This document shows, one piece after another, positions 18,109 to 27,110 of a stretch of 64,000 nucleotides of DNA (positions within the stretch are counted from its first letter, which is position 1; each line of letters opens with the position of its first letter). The notes under the pieces are model-generated. The model made no database searches. It was not told the DNA's origin and saw nothing but the letters and a program-made list of their open reading frames with translations. Both the position numbers and the translations under genes were made by a program. The DNA is taken from the NCBI RefSeq assembly GCF_014058425.1, contig NZ_CP049366.1, forward strand, positions 434,001 to 498,000, read 5' to 3'. The DNA is from Companilactobacillus pabuli (GTDB taxonomy: Bacteria; Bacillota; Bacilli; Lactobacillales; Lactobacillaceae).

Positions 18109-18149
18109 ACCAGATCACTTTCCATTTTTGGAAGGTGGTCTTTTTTTTA
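18109..18149 (+). terminator. Rho-independent terminator after spx
   Basis: ACCAGATCACTTTCC pairs with GGAAGGTGGTC (wobble and one bulge) and is followed by eight T residues. Confidence 0.8.
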
Positions 18150-18183
18150 CTCTCTCTTTGCGGCTACGCCGCTTAGAGAGAGT
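18149..18183. repeat. GC-rich palindrome (large hairpin)
   Basis: ACTCTCTCTTTGCGGC, a TAC loop and GCCGCTTAGAGAGAGT form a near-perfect palindrome, broken only by TT opposite TT. It directly follows the spx terminator and its right arm is the start of the 50-bp repeat. Confidence 0.7.
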
Positions 18184-18264
18184 TATGGGAACGCGTAGCG
18201 TTGGTATTCCGATGTACGCCGCTTAGAGAGAGTTATGGGAATGCGAAGCGTTGGTATTCCGAAG
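18165..18264. repeat. Tandem 50-bp repeat, two copies
   Basis: Copies 18165-18214 and 18215-18264 differ at only three positions. Each begins TACGCCGCTTAGAGAGAG and contains the small hairpin (A/T)(A/T)GCG-x3-CGTT-like core AACGCGTAGCGTT (AATGCGAAGCGTT in copy 2). It is much richer in GC than the surroundings and encodes nothing obvious. It looks like a REP-type dispersed palindromic element, which is inference. Confidence 0.7.
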
Positions 18265-18377
18265 AATTACGGCATGTGAATAAAATATCAAATTTGGTAA
18301 AATATTTTTATATAATTCAAATTATAACTACCTGTTTAATCATATATAATTTCCCTAATTAATTAGGAGAAACGAAT

Positions 18378-20978
18378 ATGATGGTAAATATTGATTGGAA
18401 ATGTATAGGAAAAAAACAATTTAAATTTTTATTCTTAGTAAATATCATTATTTTCCTAAGAATTTTGTTTGCTCATACGATAGTCGTCAAGGCAGAAACC
18501 AATGATAATATTCAAACACTGTTAAATGAAAATACTGGACTATTAAAAAATAAGCAATCTTCAAGTATTGTTCCTTTAACGTTGATCAAGGTTACTAGTG
18601 GTAATTTTGGAACTTGTGATTGGGATATTGACGATAATGGTCAGTTGACGATACATGCGGGAACTTTAGCGACTGGTCAAGGTAATTGGATAAATTCGGT
18701 TGATCTTATTAAAAGTATTTATGTTGAGCCCGGTGTTATTGCTGCAACTGATTCAAATAATTTATTTGCTAACTTAGTTTATGTCCAAACGATTGATATT
18801 AATAATTTAGATGTCAGCAATGTAAAAAGCTTTAATTCCATGTTCTCTTTTCAAGATAAAGGTGCTCTTATGCCAGACACTTCGAATCTTACTGAAATAA
18901 TTGGATTGAATAATTGGCATACAAACAGCGCAATTGATATGAGTAATATGTTTGGTAATGCTTATAAATTAACTACGATTGATGTTTCTAGTTTTGATAC
19001 GTCTAATGTAACTAATTTATCGCAGATGTTTTCTATGCCACCGTCTAGTGGAGTAACTAATTCACTTCAGACAATTAAAGGGTTGGAAAACTTTGATACT
19101 TCTAACGTTTTATCAATGAATAAGATGTTTAATAATGATCTTAAAGTGTCGGCCTTAGATGTCTTCAATTTTGATACTTCTAAGGTTACGTCCATGAGTA
19201 GTATGTTTAATGGAGTTGGTGTTACAGAATTAGATGTTTCTAATTTTGATACCTCTAACGTGACTGATATGTCGAATATGTTCAGCAGTATTAGTAAATT
19301 GACTCAGCTTGATGTTTCTAGTTTTGACACTGAATCTTTACTTAAAATGGATAGTATGTTTTTTAATTGTAGTACAAATATAGTAGGACTAAAAAATATG
19401 GATATTAGTAAAGTTACTTCATTGAATGGTGTTTTTAATGCCTCTGGGTTAGTTAATGGAGACGAATTGGTTAATTGGGATACTTCTAATGTAACGACAA
19501 CTGCTAATATGTTCAATAATTGCCGTTCTCTAGTACGTTTAGATATATCCAAATGGAAAAAGGACAATATTACTGATATTGGAAGCATGTTTAAAGATTG
19601 TCGAGTTATTACTCAAATCGATGGTTTGTCTGACTGGGATACAGGCAATGTTACTAATATGAATTCGACGTTTTATTACACACAGATGGATTCTATCCCA
19701 GGAATCAGTAACTGGGATACAAAAAGTGTAACTGATATGGCCAGTTTATTTTGGGGATGTTCAAAATTAAAAACATTAGATTTGTCTAAATGGGATACTT
19801 CTAAGGTCACAAATATGAGTAGTATGTTTGCTTACGATTTTGCCTTAGACGAAGATGGTTTAAAAGGATTGCAGAATTTTAATACTAGTAATGTAACTAA
19901 TATGTCATATATGTTTTCCAATAACGTTGGTTTTAAGACTTTGGATTTAAGTAGTTTTGATACTTCAAAGGTAACCAATATGAATTCAATGTTTTCCGTA
20001 AATAATAATCTTATTAAAATTATAGGTAATTTTGATACCTCTAAAGTAGGAAATATGGGATCAATGTTTAGTAACACAGATAATTTAGATTTAAGTGATT
20101 TGAATATTGCTAATTGGAATACGTCTAAAGTGACAAATATGAATTTGTTGTTTGCAAACAGTAAGATGCAGAATTTAGATTTCGTTAAAAATTGGGATAC
20201 AAGCGCTGTAACCGACTTTGGTAATACTTTTAATAATAGTGAAGTTGCTAAGCTGGACTTGTCTAAATGGGATACTAGAAAAGCTAGCAGTATAAATTAC
20301 TTTCTTAATGGAACTAGTCAACTTTGGAGTATAACTTTGGGCCCTAATAGTGTTATTAAAGGGAATAATTCTTTTGCTGACCATCAGCAAGGATCAGTAA
20401 TTATTGATGATGACTATCCTGGTTACACGGCAATAAGTCCCAAATGGCAAGAAGTCAGTGCTGATACTGGAGGTACAGAACACGAACCGTTAGGTGATTT
20501 GTATGACTCCGAGGAAATATTAAAGGATTATTCAGTTCAGGGACAACCAGTGAAAACTTTTGTTTGGCAACAACAAGAATATCGTCAAATGTCATTAAAT
20601 GTACCTGATATTGATTTTGGAACTATTGGTGGTATTGAAGGAGTTTATCAACGTAAGAATAATGATCCAGTTACGATAACAAAGTATTCTTATCCAACTA
20701 CTGATGTTAATTACAAGCTGTTAGTTTCAATGGCTCGACCTTTACAGACTGAAGATGGTAACAATATTTTACCGGGAACACTAATTTTTCGCGATGATAA
20801 AGGAAATGACACTTCACTCGAAAACAGCGTGGCAATTTATACAGGAGCAATTGGTAATGAGACTAAAAATTTAACTTGGGATAAAAAGCGCGGCATAATG
20901 TTAAGATTAAACGATAAAAATATAGTTAATGGAAGTTATTCCACAACTTTGAATTGGGAATTGGCCGATAGCCTCTAA
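18378..20978 (+). CDS. BspA-like leucine-rich-repeat surface protein with C-terminal WxL-like domain
   Basis: The 866-residue product starts with a long basic-hydrophobic signal peptide (about 1-42, ending VVKA). Residues about 130-650 hold some 19 repeats of about 24 residues built on (F/W)DTS-x-VT-x-M-x-x-MF, the BspA/DUF285 type of leucine-rich repeat linked to adhesion. The C-terminal 150 residues look like a WxL cell-wall-binding domain: LTWDKKRG followed by the end YSTTLNWELADSL. There is no LPxTG anchor. AGGAGA lies 7 bases before the ATG. It sits between spx and mecA. The end of 22713-24644 is a homologous domain. Confidence 0.85.
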   Translation: MMVNIDWKCIGKKQFKFLFLVNIIIFLRILFAHTIVVKAETNDNIQTLLNENTGLLKNKQSSSIVPLTLIKVTSGNFGTCDWDIDDNGQLTIHAGTLATGQGNWINSVDLIKSIYVEPGVIAATDSNNLFANLVYVQTIDINNLDVSNVKSFNSMFSFQDKGALMPDTSNLTEIIGLNNWHTNSAIDMSNMFGNAYKLTTIDVSSFDTSNVTNLSQMFSMPPSSGVTNSLQTIKGLENFDTSNVLSMNKMFNNDLKVSALDVFNFDTSKVTSMSSMFNGVGVTELDVSNFDTSNVTDMSNMFSSISKLTQLDVSSFDTESLLKMDSMFFNCSTNIVGLKNMDISKVTSLNGVFNASGLVNGDELVNWDTSNVTTTANMFNNCRSLVRLDISKWKKDNITDIGSMFKDCRVITQIDGLSDWDTGNVTNMNSTFYYTQMDSIPGISNWDTKSVTDMASLFWGCSKLKTLDLSKWDTSKVTNMSSMFAYDFALDEDGLKGLQNFNTSNVTNMSYMFSNNVGFKTLDLSSFDTSKVTNMNSMFSVNNNLIKIIGNFDTSKVGNMGSMFSNTDNLDLSDLNIANWNTSKVTNMNLLFANSKMQNLDFVKNWDTSAVTDFGNTFNNSEVAKLDLSKWDTRKASSINYFLNGTSQLWSITLGPNSVIKGNNSFADHQQGSVIIDDDYPGYTAISPKWQEVSADTGGTEHEPLGDLYDSEEILKDYSVQGQPVKTFVWQQQEYRQMSLNVPDIDFGTIGGIEGVYQRKNNDPVTITKYSYPTTDVNYKLLVSMARPLQTEDGNNILPGTLIFRDDKGNDTSLENSVAIYTGAIGNETKNLTWDKKRGIMLRLNDKNIVNGSYSTTLNWELADSL

Positions 20979-21109
20979 AAAAATGCATTTTCTTTGACGT
21001 TATCTACGACATTTAGTATATTATTCGAATGACTTTAAATATCGATATATGATAGTTGAAATAGTTTTTCAGACTGTTAAAATGTAGATACAGAATTGAG
21101 GTGACTATG

Positions 21110-21778
21110 ATGGAAATGGATCGACTTAATGAGAACACGATCAGAGTCATTCTTAGTACAGAGGATTTGCAAGAACGAGGCGTAACAGTTTTAGACTTGT
21201 TGGGTAACAAGAAACAAATTGAGACGTTCTTTTATAGTATTTTGGATGAGGTTGATAAGAATCATGTCTTCACGAATAATGAGCCTGTTACTTTCCAAAT
21301 AATGCCAAACAAAGAAGGTTTGGAATTATTGATTAGTAAGAGCGATGATTCTGAAGGTTCAGGTTCATTGCCATTAAATGGGCTACAAAATTCAGTCGGC
21401 GCAAGTGAAAACAATAATTTGGATAAGGTTGGAACGGAAGAATATGACAGCGATACAGCGCCATATTTGAACGATCCTGATACACCTACTAAGACGGTTA
21501 TTGTTGAATTCAAAGACTTTGAAGATTATGTCCAATTGGCTAATTTGTTACACCTGGAGAGTGGAATTTCTAATTTGTTCGAGTACAACGACAAGTACTA
21601 CTTACAATTGATTCTCTTTACTGATGAAATGCACGAAATGACTTATAGCGATGTTTTGGCATTGCTTAGTGAGTACAGTTTCAAGACGAAAGTTACAGCA
21701 GCAGTCTTGTCAGAATATGGTCAAGAGATCATGTCCAAGACTGCACTTGAATTGACGAGATATTATTTTGGTAATTAA
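21110..21778 (+). CDS. mecA: Adaptor protein MecA
   Basis: MecA brings substrates, including competence regulators in Bacillus, to the ClpCP protease and promotes ClpC assembly. The 222-residue product has the conserved N-terminal domain starting MEMDRLNENTIRV with VLDLLGN and FFYSILDEVD, an acidic linker (about 80-125), and the C-terminal ClpC-binding domain (VIVEFKDFEDYVQLA...YYLQL). ATG 21110 lies 6 bases after GAGGTG and matches the usual MEM start of lactobacillar MecA. coiA follows after a terminator. Confidence 0.93.
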   Translation: MEMDRLNENTIRVILSTEDLQERGVTVLDLLGNKKQIETFFYSILDEVDKNHVFTNNEPVTFQIMPNKEGLELLISKSDDSEGSGSLPLNGLQNSVGASENNNLDKVGTEEYDSDTAPYLNDPDTPTKTVIVEFKDFEDYVQLANLLHLESGISNLFEYNDKYYLQLILFTDEMHEMTYSDVLALLSEYSFKTKVTAAVLSEYGQEIMSKTALELTRYYFGN

Positions 21779-21781
21779 GTA

Positions 21782-21808
21782 GATCAACCTTAGGGTTGAT
21801 TTTTTTTT
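21782..21808 (+). terminator. Rho-independent terminator after mecA
   Basis: ATCAACC, a 3-base loop and GGGTTGAT, followed by nine T residues. The T-run leads directly into the possible competence box of coiA. Confidence 0.85.
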
Positions 21809-21818
21809 GCGTAATTTT
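21806..21818 (+). promoter_or_regulatory. Candidate competence box before coiA
   Basis: TTTGCGTAATTTT lies behind a T-run, 16 bp before the coiA ATG. Very similar motifs precede comFA and cinA. It resembles the T-rich TACGAATA-type box read by ComX sigma factors in streptococci; the assignment is inference. Confidence 0.35.
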
Positions 21819-21834
21819 GTTCGAGGTGATTAAA

Positions 21835-22707
21835 ATGTATGCTGCTTTGAACGAATTGGGAATTTTGATTTACGCGCAAAACGCAAAAGAAAAGGATAAG
21901 TACTTTTGTTGTCGTTGTGAAAAACCAGTTAAGTTGATTGCCACGAAAGCTAGAAAATATTTTCGACATTTGAATAAAACTAATAATGATATCAATGAGC
22001 GAAATATTCATTCTGTTGGTAAAAAAATAATATTAGATTTGTTAAAAAATCATTCTAATGTTGAAGAAGAATTTTTCTTACCGGAAATTCAACAACGACC
22101 GGATATTTTTTTAGTTGATCAGAAAATAGCGATTGAATATCAATGTGCGCTTTTAAAAATTAATTTATTAGAAGAACGAATTTTAGGTTATCGCCGTTTA
22201 GGAATCAAAAGTATTTGGATATTAGGCGGTGATTATTTAGATGATCGAGTTCATAAAAAGCATCTTAAATTCATCAATTTTAGCGATAAATTAGGCTATT
22301 ACATCATTATGCTAGACTCTATAAAACAAGCTTTTACAGTTTTTCATCACATTAAATTCATCGGACCCTTTAATCAAATCTTTTTCCAACGCCAAATTTT
22401 TCAAGATGCAAAATTGAATGATATTTTGGAATTTGAACCACTAGATTATCACTTAAATCCAGTTTTGATGAATCAACACTTTATTCACCGTCTGCGACAA
22501 AAAAATGATAGAAATTCCCAACAAGTGAAAATGGATTTTTTTCAACGCCACCAAATAACGGTTGAGGATTATTTAAATAATCGTTACTTTGTTCCCGTTG
22601 CCCCAATTTACTTTTATCCAGCTTGGCAAATGGCCTGTGGACAAAGGAAGAAATTGTTACGACAGCCTTTATTAGAATTTAAGACAAAGAAAAAGCCTCC
22701 TGATTAG
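21835..22707 (+). CDS. coiA: Competence protein CoiA
   Basis: CoiA is needed for processing or recombination of incoming DNA in transformation. The 290-residue product has an N-terminal Cys cluster (FCCRCEKPV), the KARKYFRH segment, and a nuclease-like core with RPDIFLVDQKIAIEYQ, which fits the PD-(D/E)xK pattern of the family. ATG 21835 follows GAGGTG by 6 bases; a longer reading from 21796 would begin inside the mecA terminator. The classical neighbour pepF is absent; a surface-protein gene lies downstream in the opposite direction, only 5 bp away. Confidence 0.88.
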   Translation: MYAALNELGILIYAQNAKEKDKYFCCRCEKPVKLIATKARKYFRHLNKTNNDINERNIHSVGKKIILDLLKNHSNVEEEFFLPEIQQRPDIFLVDQKIAIEYQCALLKINLLEERILGYRRLGIKSIWILGGDYLDDRVHKKHLKFINFSDKLGYYIIMLDSIKQAFTVFHHIKFIGPFNQIFFQRQIFQDAKLNDILEFEPLDYHLNPVLMNQHFIHRLRQKNDRNSQQVKMDFFQRHQITVEDYLNNRYFVPVAPIYFYPAWQMACGQRKKLLRQPLLEFKTKKKPPD

Positions 22708-22714
22708 GAAGCTT
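22691..22714. terminator. Weak hairpin between convergent coiA and the WxL gene
   Basis: AAGCCTCCT pairs with AGGAAGCTT (one wobble pair) around GATT. It has A residues before it but no clear T-run after it on the plus strand, so it would work better for the leftward gene. Confidence 0.4.
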
Positions 22715-24644
22715 AGATAGAATTTTCGATAGTCCAATTTAATTTGGTTGAGTATTGTCCTGGTTCAATTTGGTTGCTATTTACTTTTAATAAAAGACCA
22801 TCTTTTTTATTCCAAATTACTGAAGTCAAAGGCATATCACCATCGGCTTCTTCAACTAAAACTTTATTGTTAATAGATTGAATAGAATTATTTATTTTAT
22901 AAAATAAATTAGCACCGAGGATATCTCTTTTATTATCTTGTAATGGATAAGCTTGTTTTACAAAGAGATATTTATTGCCGGTTTTTCTTTGACTTCCTTC
23001 AACGGAAACCACTGCGTGAGGAGCATTCGTAGCTGCTGTGCGATACTTGATAGCACCCTTTTGAAATTGAGCGATAGGATCGAATTGAATACTATGTGGA
23101 TTGAGTGTAATTTGATTAGGCGTTAAATTAATTTGTAATTTATTACTCTCACTTTGAAAATCACTACTATCGTCAGTAGTTCCAGAGAAATAAGGTGTAG
23201 AGTTTATAGTCTGCTCAGCATTGATTGTAGGTGTAGTCAAATCGATTTCGACATTTTTGGTATCACTAATTTTTAAATCTTTTAAATTTATTATAAGTTC
23301 TTTTTGATTATTAAAGTTATTATTTACGATTTGATAATCGTCTGTTGCTAATGGTTGCTTATTTATCGTTATGCCATCAATGTTGAAATTATTTTTATCA
23401 TCCAATGGGAAAAGTGGGATTGAGAGTGATGAATTAGGGAAATTTTTGTAGCCAGAATTGTAAATTTTGGAATTAATTACTAATTTATCGTTTGAACTGA
23501 CTTTGTTTATGACTGAGTCAGTATTTTCTGCTGGATGAAAAGTAGTGTCTTCGATAGAACTTTTGATGTTGATATTTGGATCAGTAGGCGGCAAGACATT
23601 TAACACGGCACTGTTAGTTCTAATGGTATTTTTTTTGACAGAAATTTGAGCGTAGAATTCATCACCATTTTCGGTTTTAGTAGTTGGTGATGTCACATAA
23701 GTCATTGGATCAGTTTGCGTTTGCAACTGTGTTACTTGACCATTCGTAGAGCGTTTGTACCAAGTGATTTTTATATCTTTGTCATCATCTCGCTGACTAT
23801 CAGTATCAGTTTGAATATGAAAAGTAGCGGGCTGATTGGCATGAACTGTTTGATTATCTAATCCTCCGCCAATTTTGATAATTTGAGGTTTACTAGTTAT
23901 GATACTTCCATCGTTATTTTTGATTGAACCGGTGATTTTAACGATTCCTGATTTGCCGTCAGAATTAGCCACAATATGTCCATTTTCATCAATAGTGGCA
24001 AGATCAGGTTTGTCTAAACTCCAGCTAATATCACCAGTAGCATCTTCGGGATCCGGATTTGCTGTGGCATATGCATCTTTGGGAACGATTCCGTTATTGG
24101 AAGAATCTTTAACGTTATATAGATAATTTTTATCGATACTGATATTTAAAAAATCGGCATCAATTGATTTTTTTAAAACGTGAACTGTAATAACGTCAGA
24201 ATAGAATTTATCTTTAGTAAATAGTCCTTCGTAATAAGTATAAAGCTGAATATAATAGGTTCCCGTTTGTTGTGGTGTATAAATCAAAGAATTCCTTGTT
24301 TCATTAGGTATTTGACTGAATTTTCCATCGTCATTGGAGATAAACCATCGGTGATAGACAGTTTCAAAAGGATTAAGGCCGAAACTCAAAGTGGAACGTA
24401 CAGTGTGAGTAGTTATTTTGATAGGATCGCCGACCGTTGTGTAGTAACTAGTCGTAGGTTGCTTATCGAAACCACCAGTAGCCCAAACGCCAAATCCTCC
24501 AGTTGGATTAGGGGTAGGGGTGTGGTATTGAACGCTGGCAATTGAATTGTCCGCTAAGATAGCTTCGGGATGTACAATAAAAAAGAGGCATAATGCTAAG
24601 ACTAATGGCAAAATGAATTTCAATAGCAATAATATTGTTTTCAT
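22713..24644 (-). CDS. WxL-like, Ig-like secreted surface protein
   Basis: The 643-residue product has a signal peptide (about 1-31, ending ILA), an aromatic/Gly/Pro-rich N-terminal part, a PKD/Ig-like segment (about 75-155), a Big_2-type bacterial Ig domain (DISWSLDKPDLATIDENG, about 200-250), further Ig-like domains, and a C-terminal domain ending YSTKLNWTIENSI. That end aligns by eye with the last 90 residues of the BspA-like protein (IWNKKDGLLLKVN versus TWDKKRGIMLRLN) and is a WxL variant (WTI). AAGGAGG lies before the ATG. It is probably wall-associated without covalent anchoring. Confidence 0.8.
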   Translation of the reverse strand: MKTILLLLKFILPLVLALCLFFIVHPEAILADNSIASVQYHTPTPNPTGGFGVWATGGFDKQPTTSYYTTVGDPIKITTHTVRSTLSFGLNPFETVYHRWFISNDDGKFSQIPNETRNSLIYTPQQTGTYYIQLYTYYEGLFTKDKFYSDVITVHVLKKSIDADFLNISIDKNYLYNVKDSSNNGIVPKDAYATANPDPEDATGDISWSLDKPDLATIDENGHIVANSDGKSGIVKITGSIKNNDGSIITSKPQIIKIGGGLDNQTVHANQPATFHIQTDTDSQRDDDKDIKITWYKRSTNGQVTQLQTQTDPMTYVTSPTTKTENGDEFYAQISVKKNTIRTNSAVLNVLPPTDPNINIKSSIEDTTFHPAENTDSVINKVSSNDKLVINSKIYNSGYKNFPNSSLSIPLFPLDDKNNFNIDGITINKQPLATDDYQIVNNNFNNQKELIINLKDLKISDTKNVEIDLTTPTINAEQTINSTPYFSGTTDDSSDFQSESNKLQINLTPNQITLNPHSIQFDPIAQFQKGAIKYRTAATNAPHAVVSVEGSQRKTGNKYLFVKQAYPLQDNKRDILGANLFYKINNSIQSINNKVLVEEADGDMPLTSVIWNKKDGLLLKVNSNQIEPGQYSTKLNWTIENSI

Positions 24645-24796
24645 AAAATGTCCTCCTTAGTGTTTGGTCTAAACCAATTCCAAGTATAACGGACAAATTA
24701 TTTTTTAGAAAGAGAAATAGTCAATTTGTCAAATTATTTGTTTATAAAATTGCATAAAAATATATAAAAATCAATAATTTGTTATAAATTTAGAAA

Positions 24797-24829
24797 TAAA
24801 AAAGCCCTGCACTTTGTTAGTGTAGGGTT
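24797..24829 (-). terminator. Rho-independent terminator after spxH
   Basis: On the minus strand, CCCTACACT pairs with AGTGCAGGG (one G-U pair) around AACAA and is followed by C and six T residues. Confidence 0.85.
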
Positions 24830-24850
24830 AATCCTTGTCATATTGTTTAG

Positions 24851-25498
24851 CTATCTTCTGAATTTATCCAGACTAATGACGGTATCATTGCGAGCAAAAT
24901 CTTGAGTATGAGGAAGTTCGCGTTCCAACATAGCATTGATATTATTACTGATACTTTCTTGAGAAGTTGAATCCCCGAAATTATCGATCATAACACCAGG
25001 TTTTTCTTCATCTTCACAGTCGAATACAATTGCCGTTGGTGCCTTTACAACATTCATTTCCATTGATAATTGTTGATCACGTTTCAAACCTTGGGTTACA
25101 CAAGTACTTTCCTTGTCAGCCATGATTGCTTTGTAATCAAGCCCACTATTATTAATTGCACGTTTGATAGTGTTATCATCAAAGGGATTGTTTAAAATAT
25201 TTACTTGTTCTTGAAGATTCATTAAAAAGTTACGAGCTTTTTTATTACCTTGACAAGAAGCAGCTTTGTAAAGTTTCGCTGCCTCAACAACTTGTTGTGA
25301 AGCAATGTTACGTTCTTTAATATCGGTAATTTTGCAGCCCTGTAATTGCATATAATCATTAATTGTTGCCATATTATAGTTCGTTACGAAATGATATTGT
25401 GTGTCTATGTCATGCTTTCTAGTGAAATCAATAATTGCTTGTTCCACTTTCAAACAATACGAACATAAGGGATTAATATATAAGAATACTTCCCACAT
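24851..25498 (-). CDS. spxH: SpxH (YjbH), DsbA-fold ClpXP adaptor protein
   Basis: The 215-residue thioredoxin/DsbA-fold protein starts MWEVFLYINPLCSYC, with the CxxC-type site C-S-Y-C near residue 12. In Bacillus and Staphylococcus this protein delivers Spx to ClpXP. ATG 25498 is chosen because GGAGGG sits 7 bases upstream; the ATG at 25513 overlaps that site. The divergent neighbour is relQ, the conserved yjbH-yjbM arrangement. The gene pairs functionally with spx at 17704. Confidence 0.88.
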   Translation of the reverse strand: MWEVFLYINPLCSYCLKVEQAIIDFTRKHDIDTQYHFVTNYNMATINDYMQLQGCKITDIKERNIASQQVVEAAKLYKAASCQGNKKARNFLMNLQEQVNILNNPFDDNTIKRAINNSGLDYKAIMADKESTCVTQGLKRDQQLSMEMNVVKAPTAIVFDCEDEEKPGVMIDNFGDSTSQESISNNINAMLERELPHTQDFARNDTVISLDKFRR

Positions 25499-25644
25499 TG
25501 TGATTCCCTCCATCTCTCTATTGCATAGTCATTCTACCAACAATCTTTCAAAAGGTAAAATTATAAACTCAAGCACTAATATTCGGAATTGAGTGAATCT
25601 TTCTTAAATGTACGATATATTAAAGTAAGTAAAGCGAGGTTATT

Positions 25645-26298
25645 ATGTCAGAAATCAAATGGAATGAATTTTTGATACCTTATTCACAGGCAGTCGATGA
25701 GTTAAAAATTAAATTTAGAAATCTTCGCAAAGAATTTTTAGAAAAAAATGAGCATTCTCCAATTGAGTTTGTGACCGGACGTGTTAAAACTGTTGATAGT
25801 ATTAAAGAAAAAATGCGTCGTCGTTTTATCAAAGAAGACCTTTTGGAACAAGATATGCAAGATATTGCAGGAATTAGAATTCAATGTCAATTTGTAGAAG
25901 ATATTTACGATGTGGCTAAGTTGTTACATATTCGTGAAGATATGCGTGTTATTGAGGAACGTGACTACATTGCTAATAGTAAGCCTAGTGGTTATCGTTC
26001 ATACCACGTTGTGATTGAATATCCTATTCAAACAGCTTCTGGTCAAAAGAATATTTTGGCAGAGATTCAGATTAGAACTTTGGCAATGAATTTTTGGTCT
26101 ACGATTGAACATTCTTTGAATTACAAATATCAAGGCGACTTCCCAGAAGAAATCAATGAACGACTCAAACGTGCGGCAGAAGCTTCATTTATGCTAGATG
26201 AGGAAATGTCGAAAATTAGAGAAGAAATTCAAGATGCACAACAATACTTTACCGATCGAAAACGAGATTTAAATAACCCTACGGAGCACGATAAATAA
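25645..26298 (+). CDS. relQ: Small alarmone synthetase RelQ (YjbM)
   Basis: RelQ makes (p)ppGpp from GTP/GDP and ATP. The 217-residue protein has only the synthetase domain, without a hydrolase domain. Visible motifs are GRVKTVDSIKEKMRRR, DIAGIRIQC, the G-loop SKPSGYRSYH and EIQIRTLAMNFWSTIEHSLN. The C-terminal helix that forms the tetramer follows. It is the first gene of an operon: its TAA shares one base with the nadK ATG (TAATG). Confidence 0.94.
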   Translation: MSEIKWNEFLIPYSQAVDELKIKFRNLRKEFLEKNEHSPIEFVTGRVKTVDSIKEKMRRRFIKEDLLEQDMQDIAGIRIQCQFVEDIYDVAKLLHIREDMRVIEERDYIANSKPSGYRSYHVVIEYPIQTASGQKNILAEIQIRTLAMNFWSTIEHSLNYKYQGDFPEEINERLKRAAEASFMLDEEMSKIREEIQDAQQYFTDRKRDLNNPTEHDK

Positions 26299-27110
26299 TG
26301 AAATTATGGATTAATAATAATAGTAAAGAGCAATCAGTTGCAGCGGCTAACAAATTACGTAGTAAATTACTGGATGCTGGATTAACTTTGGATCGAAGAG
26401 ACCCACAACTAGTTATTAGTGTTGGTGGCGATGGTACGCTATTGAGTACTTTTCATGCCTATGCTGCACATTTAGATAGAGTAAAATTTTTGGCCTTGCA
26501 TACAGGACATTTAGGCTTTTATTCTGATTGGACTGATACAGAAATTGATGAATTAGCCGATTTAATTATTAAATGTCAGGATAATATTCCTTCAACTAGT
26601 TATCCACTTTTGGACGTTATGGTTGAGAATAAAGAAGGTTCACTGTTTCACGGAATTGCTATCAATGAGATTGTGGTTAGACGTTTGTCTTCCTTGACAA
26701 TGAAAACACGAGTTGATTTGGATAAAGAATTTTTTGAAAATTTCCGTGGTGATGGTTTATGTTTTGCAACACCAACAGGCTCAACGGCTTATTCTAAATC
26801 AATCGGTGGGGCCTTGATCCATCCCAAAATCAGTGTTTTTCAAATGATTGAAATTGCCTCAATCAACAATCGAGTTTATCGGACAATCTCTTCACCAATC
26901 ATTATTCCGCATAATCAAAGAGTTGATCTTTATCCTCAGACAGCTGATGATTATGTGATCAGTTGTGATGGAATTACTACTAAATTGAAAAATGTACGTC
27001 GAATTACGATTAAGCTAAATTATCAACGAGCCCAATTTGCCCAATATCGACATCGACACTTCTGGACTAGAGTAGAGACAGCTTTCTTAGGACAAGATGA
27101 ACCAAAATAA
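26298..27110 (+). CDS. nadK: NAD kinase
   Basis: The enzyme phosphorylates NAD to NADP. The 270-residue protein has the diagnostic GGDGTLL (about residues 46-52) and the NE/TGSTAYSKSIGGALIHP block. It is translationally coupled to relQ upstream and overlaps the pseudouridine synthase gene by 14 bp downstream, the conserved relQ-nadK-rluD order of Firmicutes. Confidence 0.95.
   Translation: MKLWINNNSKEQSVAAANKLRSKLLDAGLTLDRRDPQLVISVGGDGTLLSTFHAYAAHLDRVKFLALHTGHLGFYSDWTDTEIDELADLIIKCQDNIPSTSYPLLDVMVENKEGSLFHGIAINEIVVRRLSSLTMKTRVDLDKEFFENFRGDGLCFATPTGSTAYSKSIGGALIHPKISVFQMIEIASINNRVYRTISSPIIIPHNQRVDLYPQTADDYVISCDGITTKLKNVRRITIKLNYQRAQFAQYRHRHFWTRVETAFLGQDEPK

Noticed and set aside
18800-20290. 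Regularly spaced DNA repeats suggesting a CRISPR-like array
   Set aside because: They are in-frame codon repeats of the BspA-type LRR (about 24 residues each), diverged at third positions, with no constant repeat/spacer pattern.
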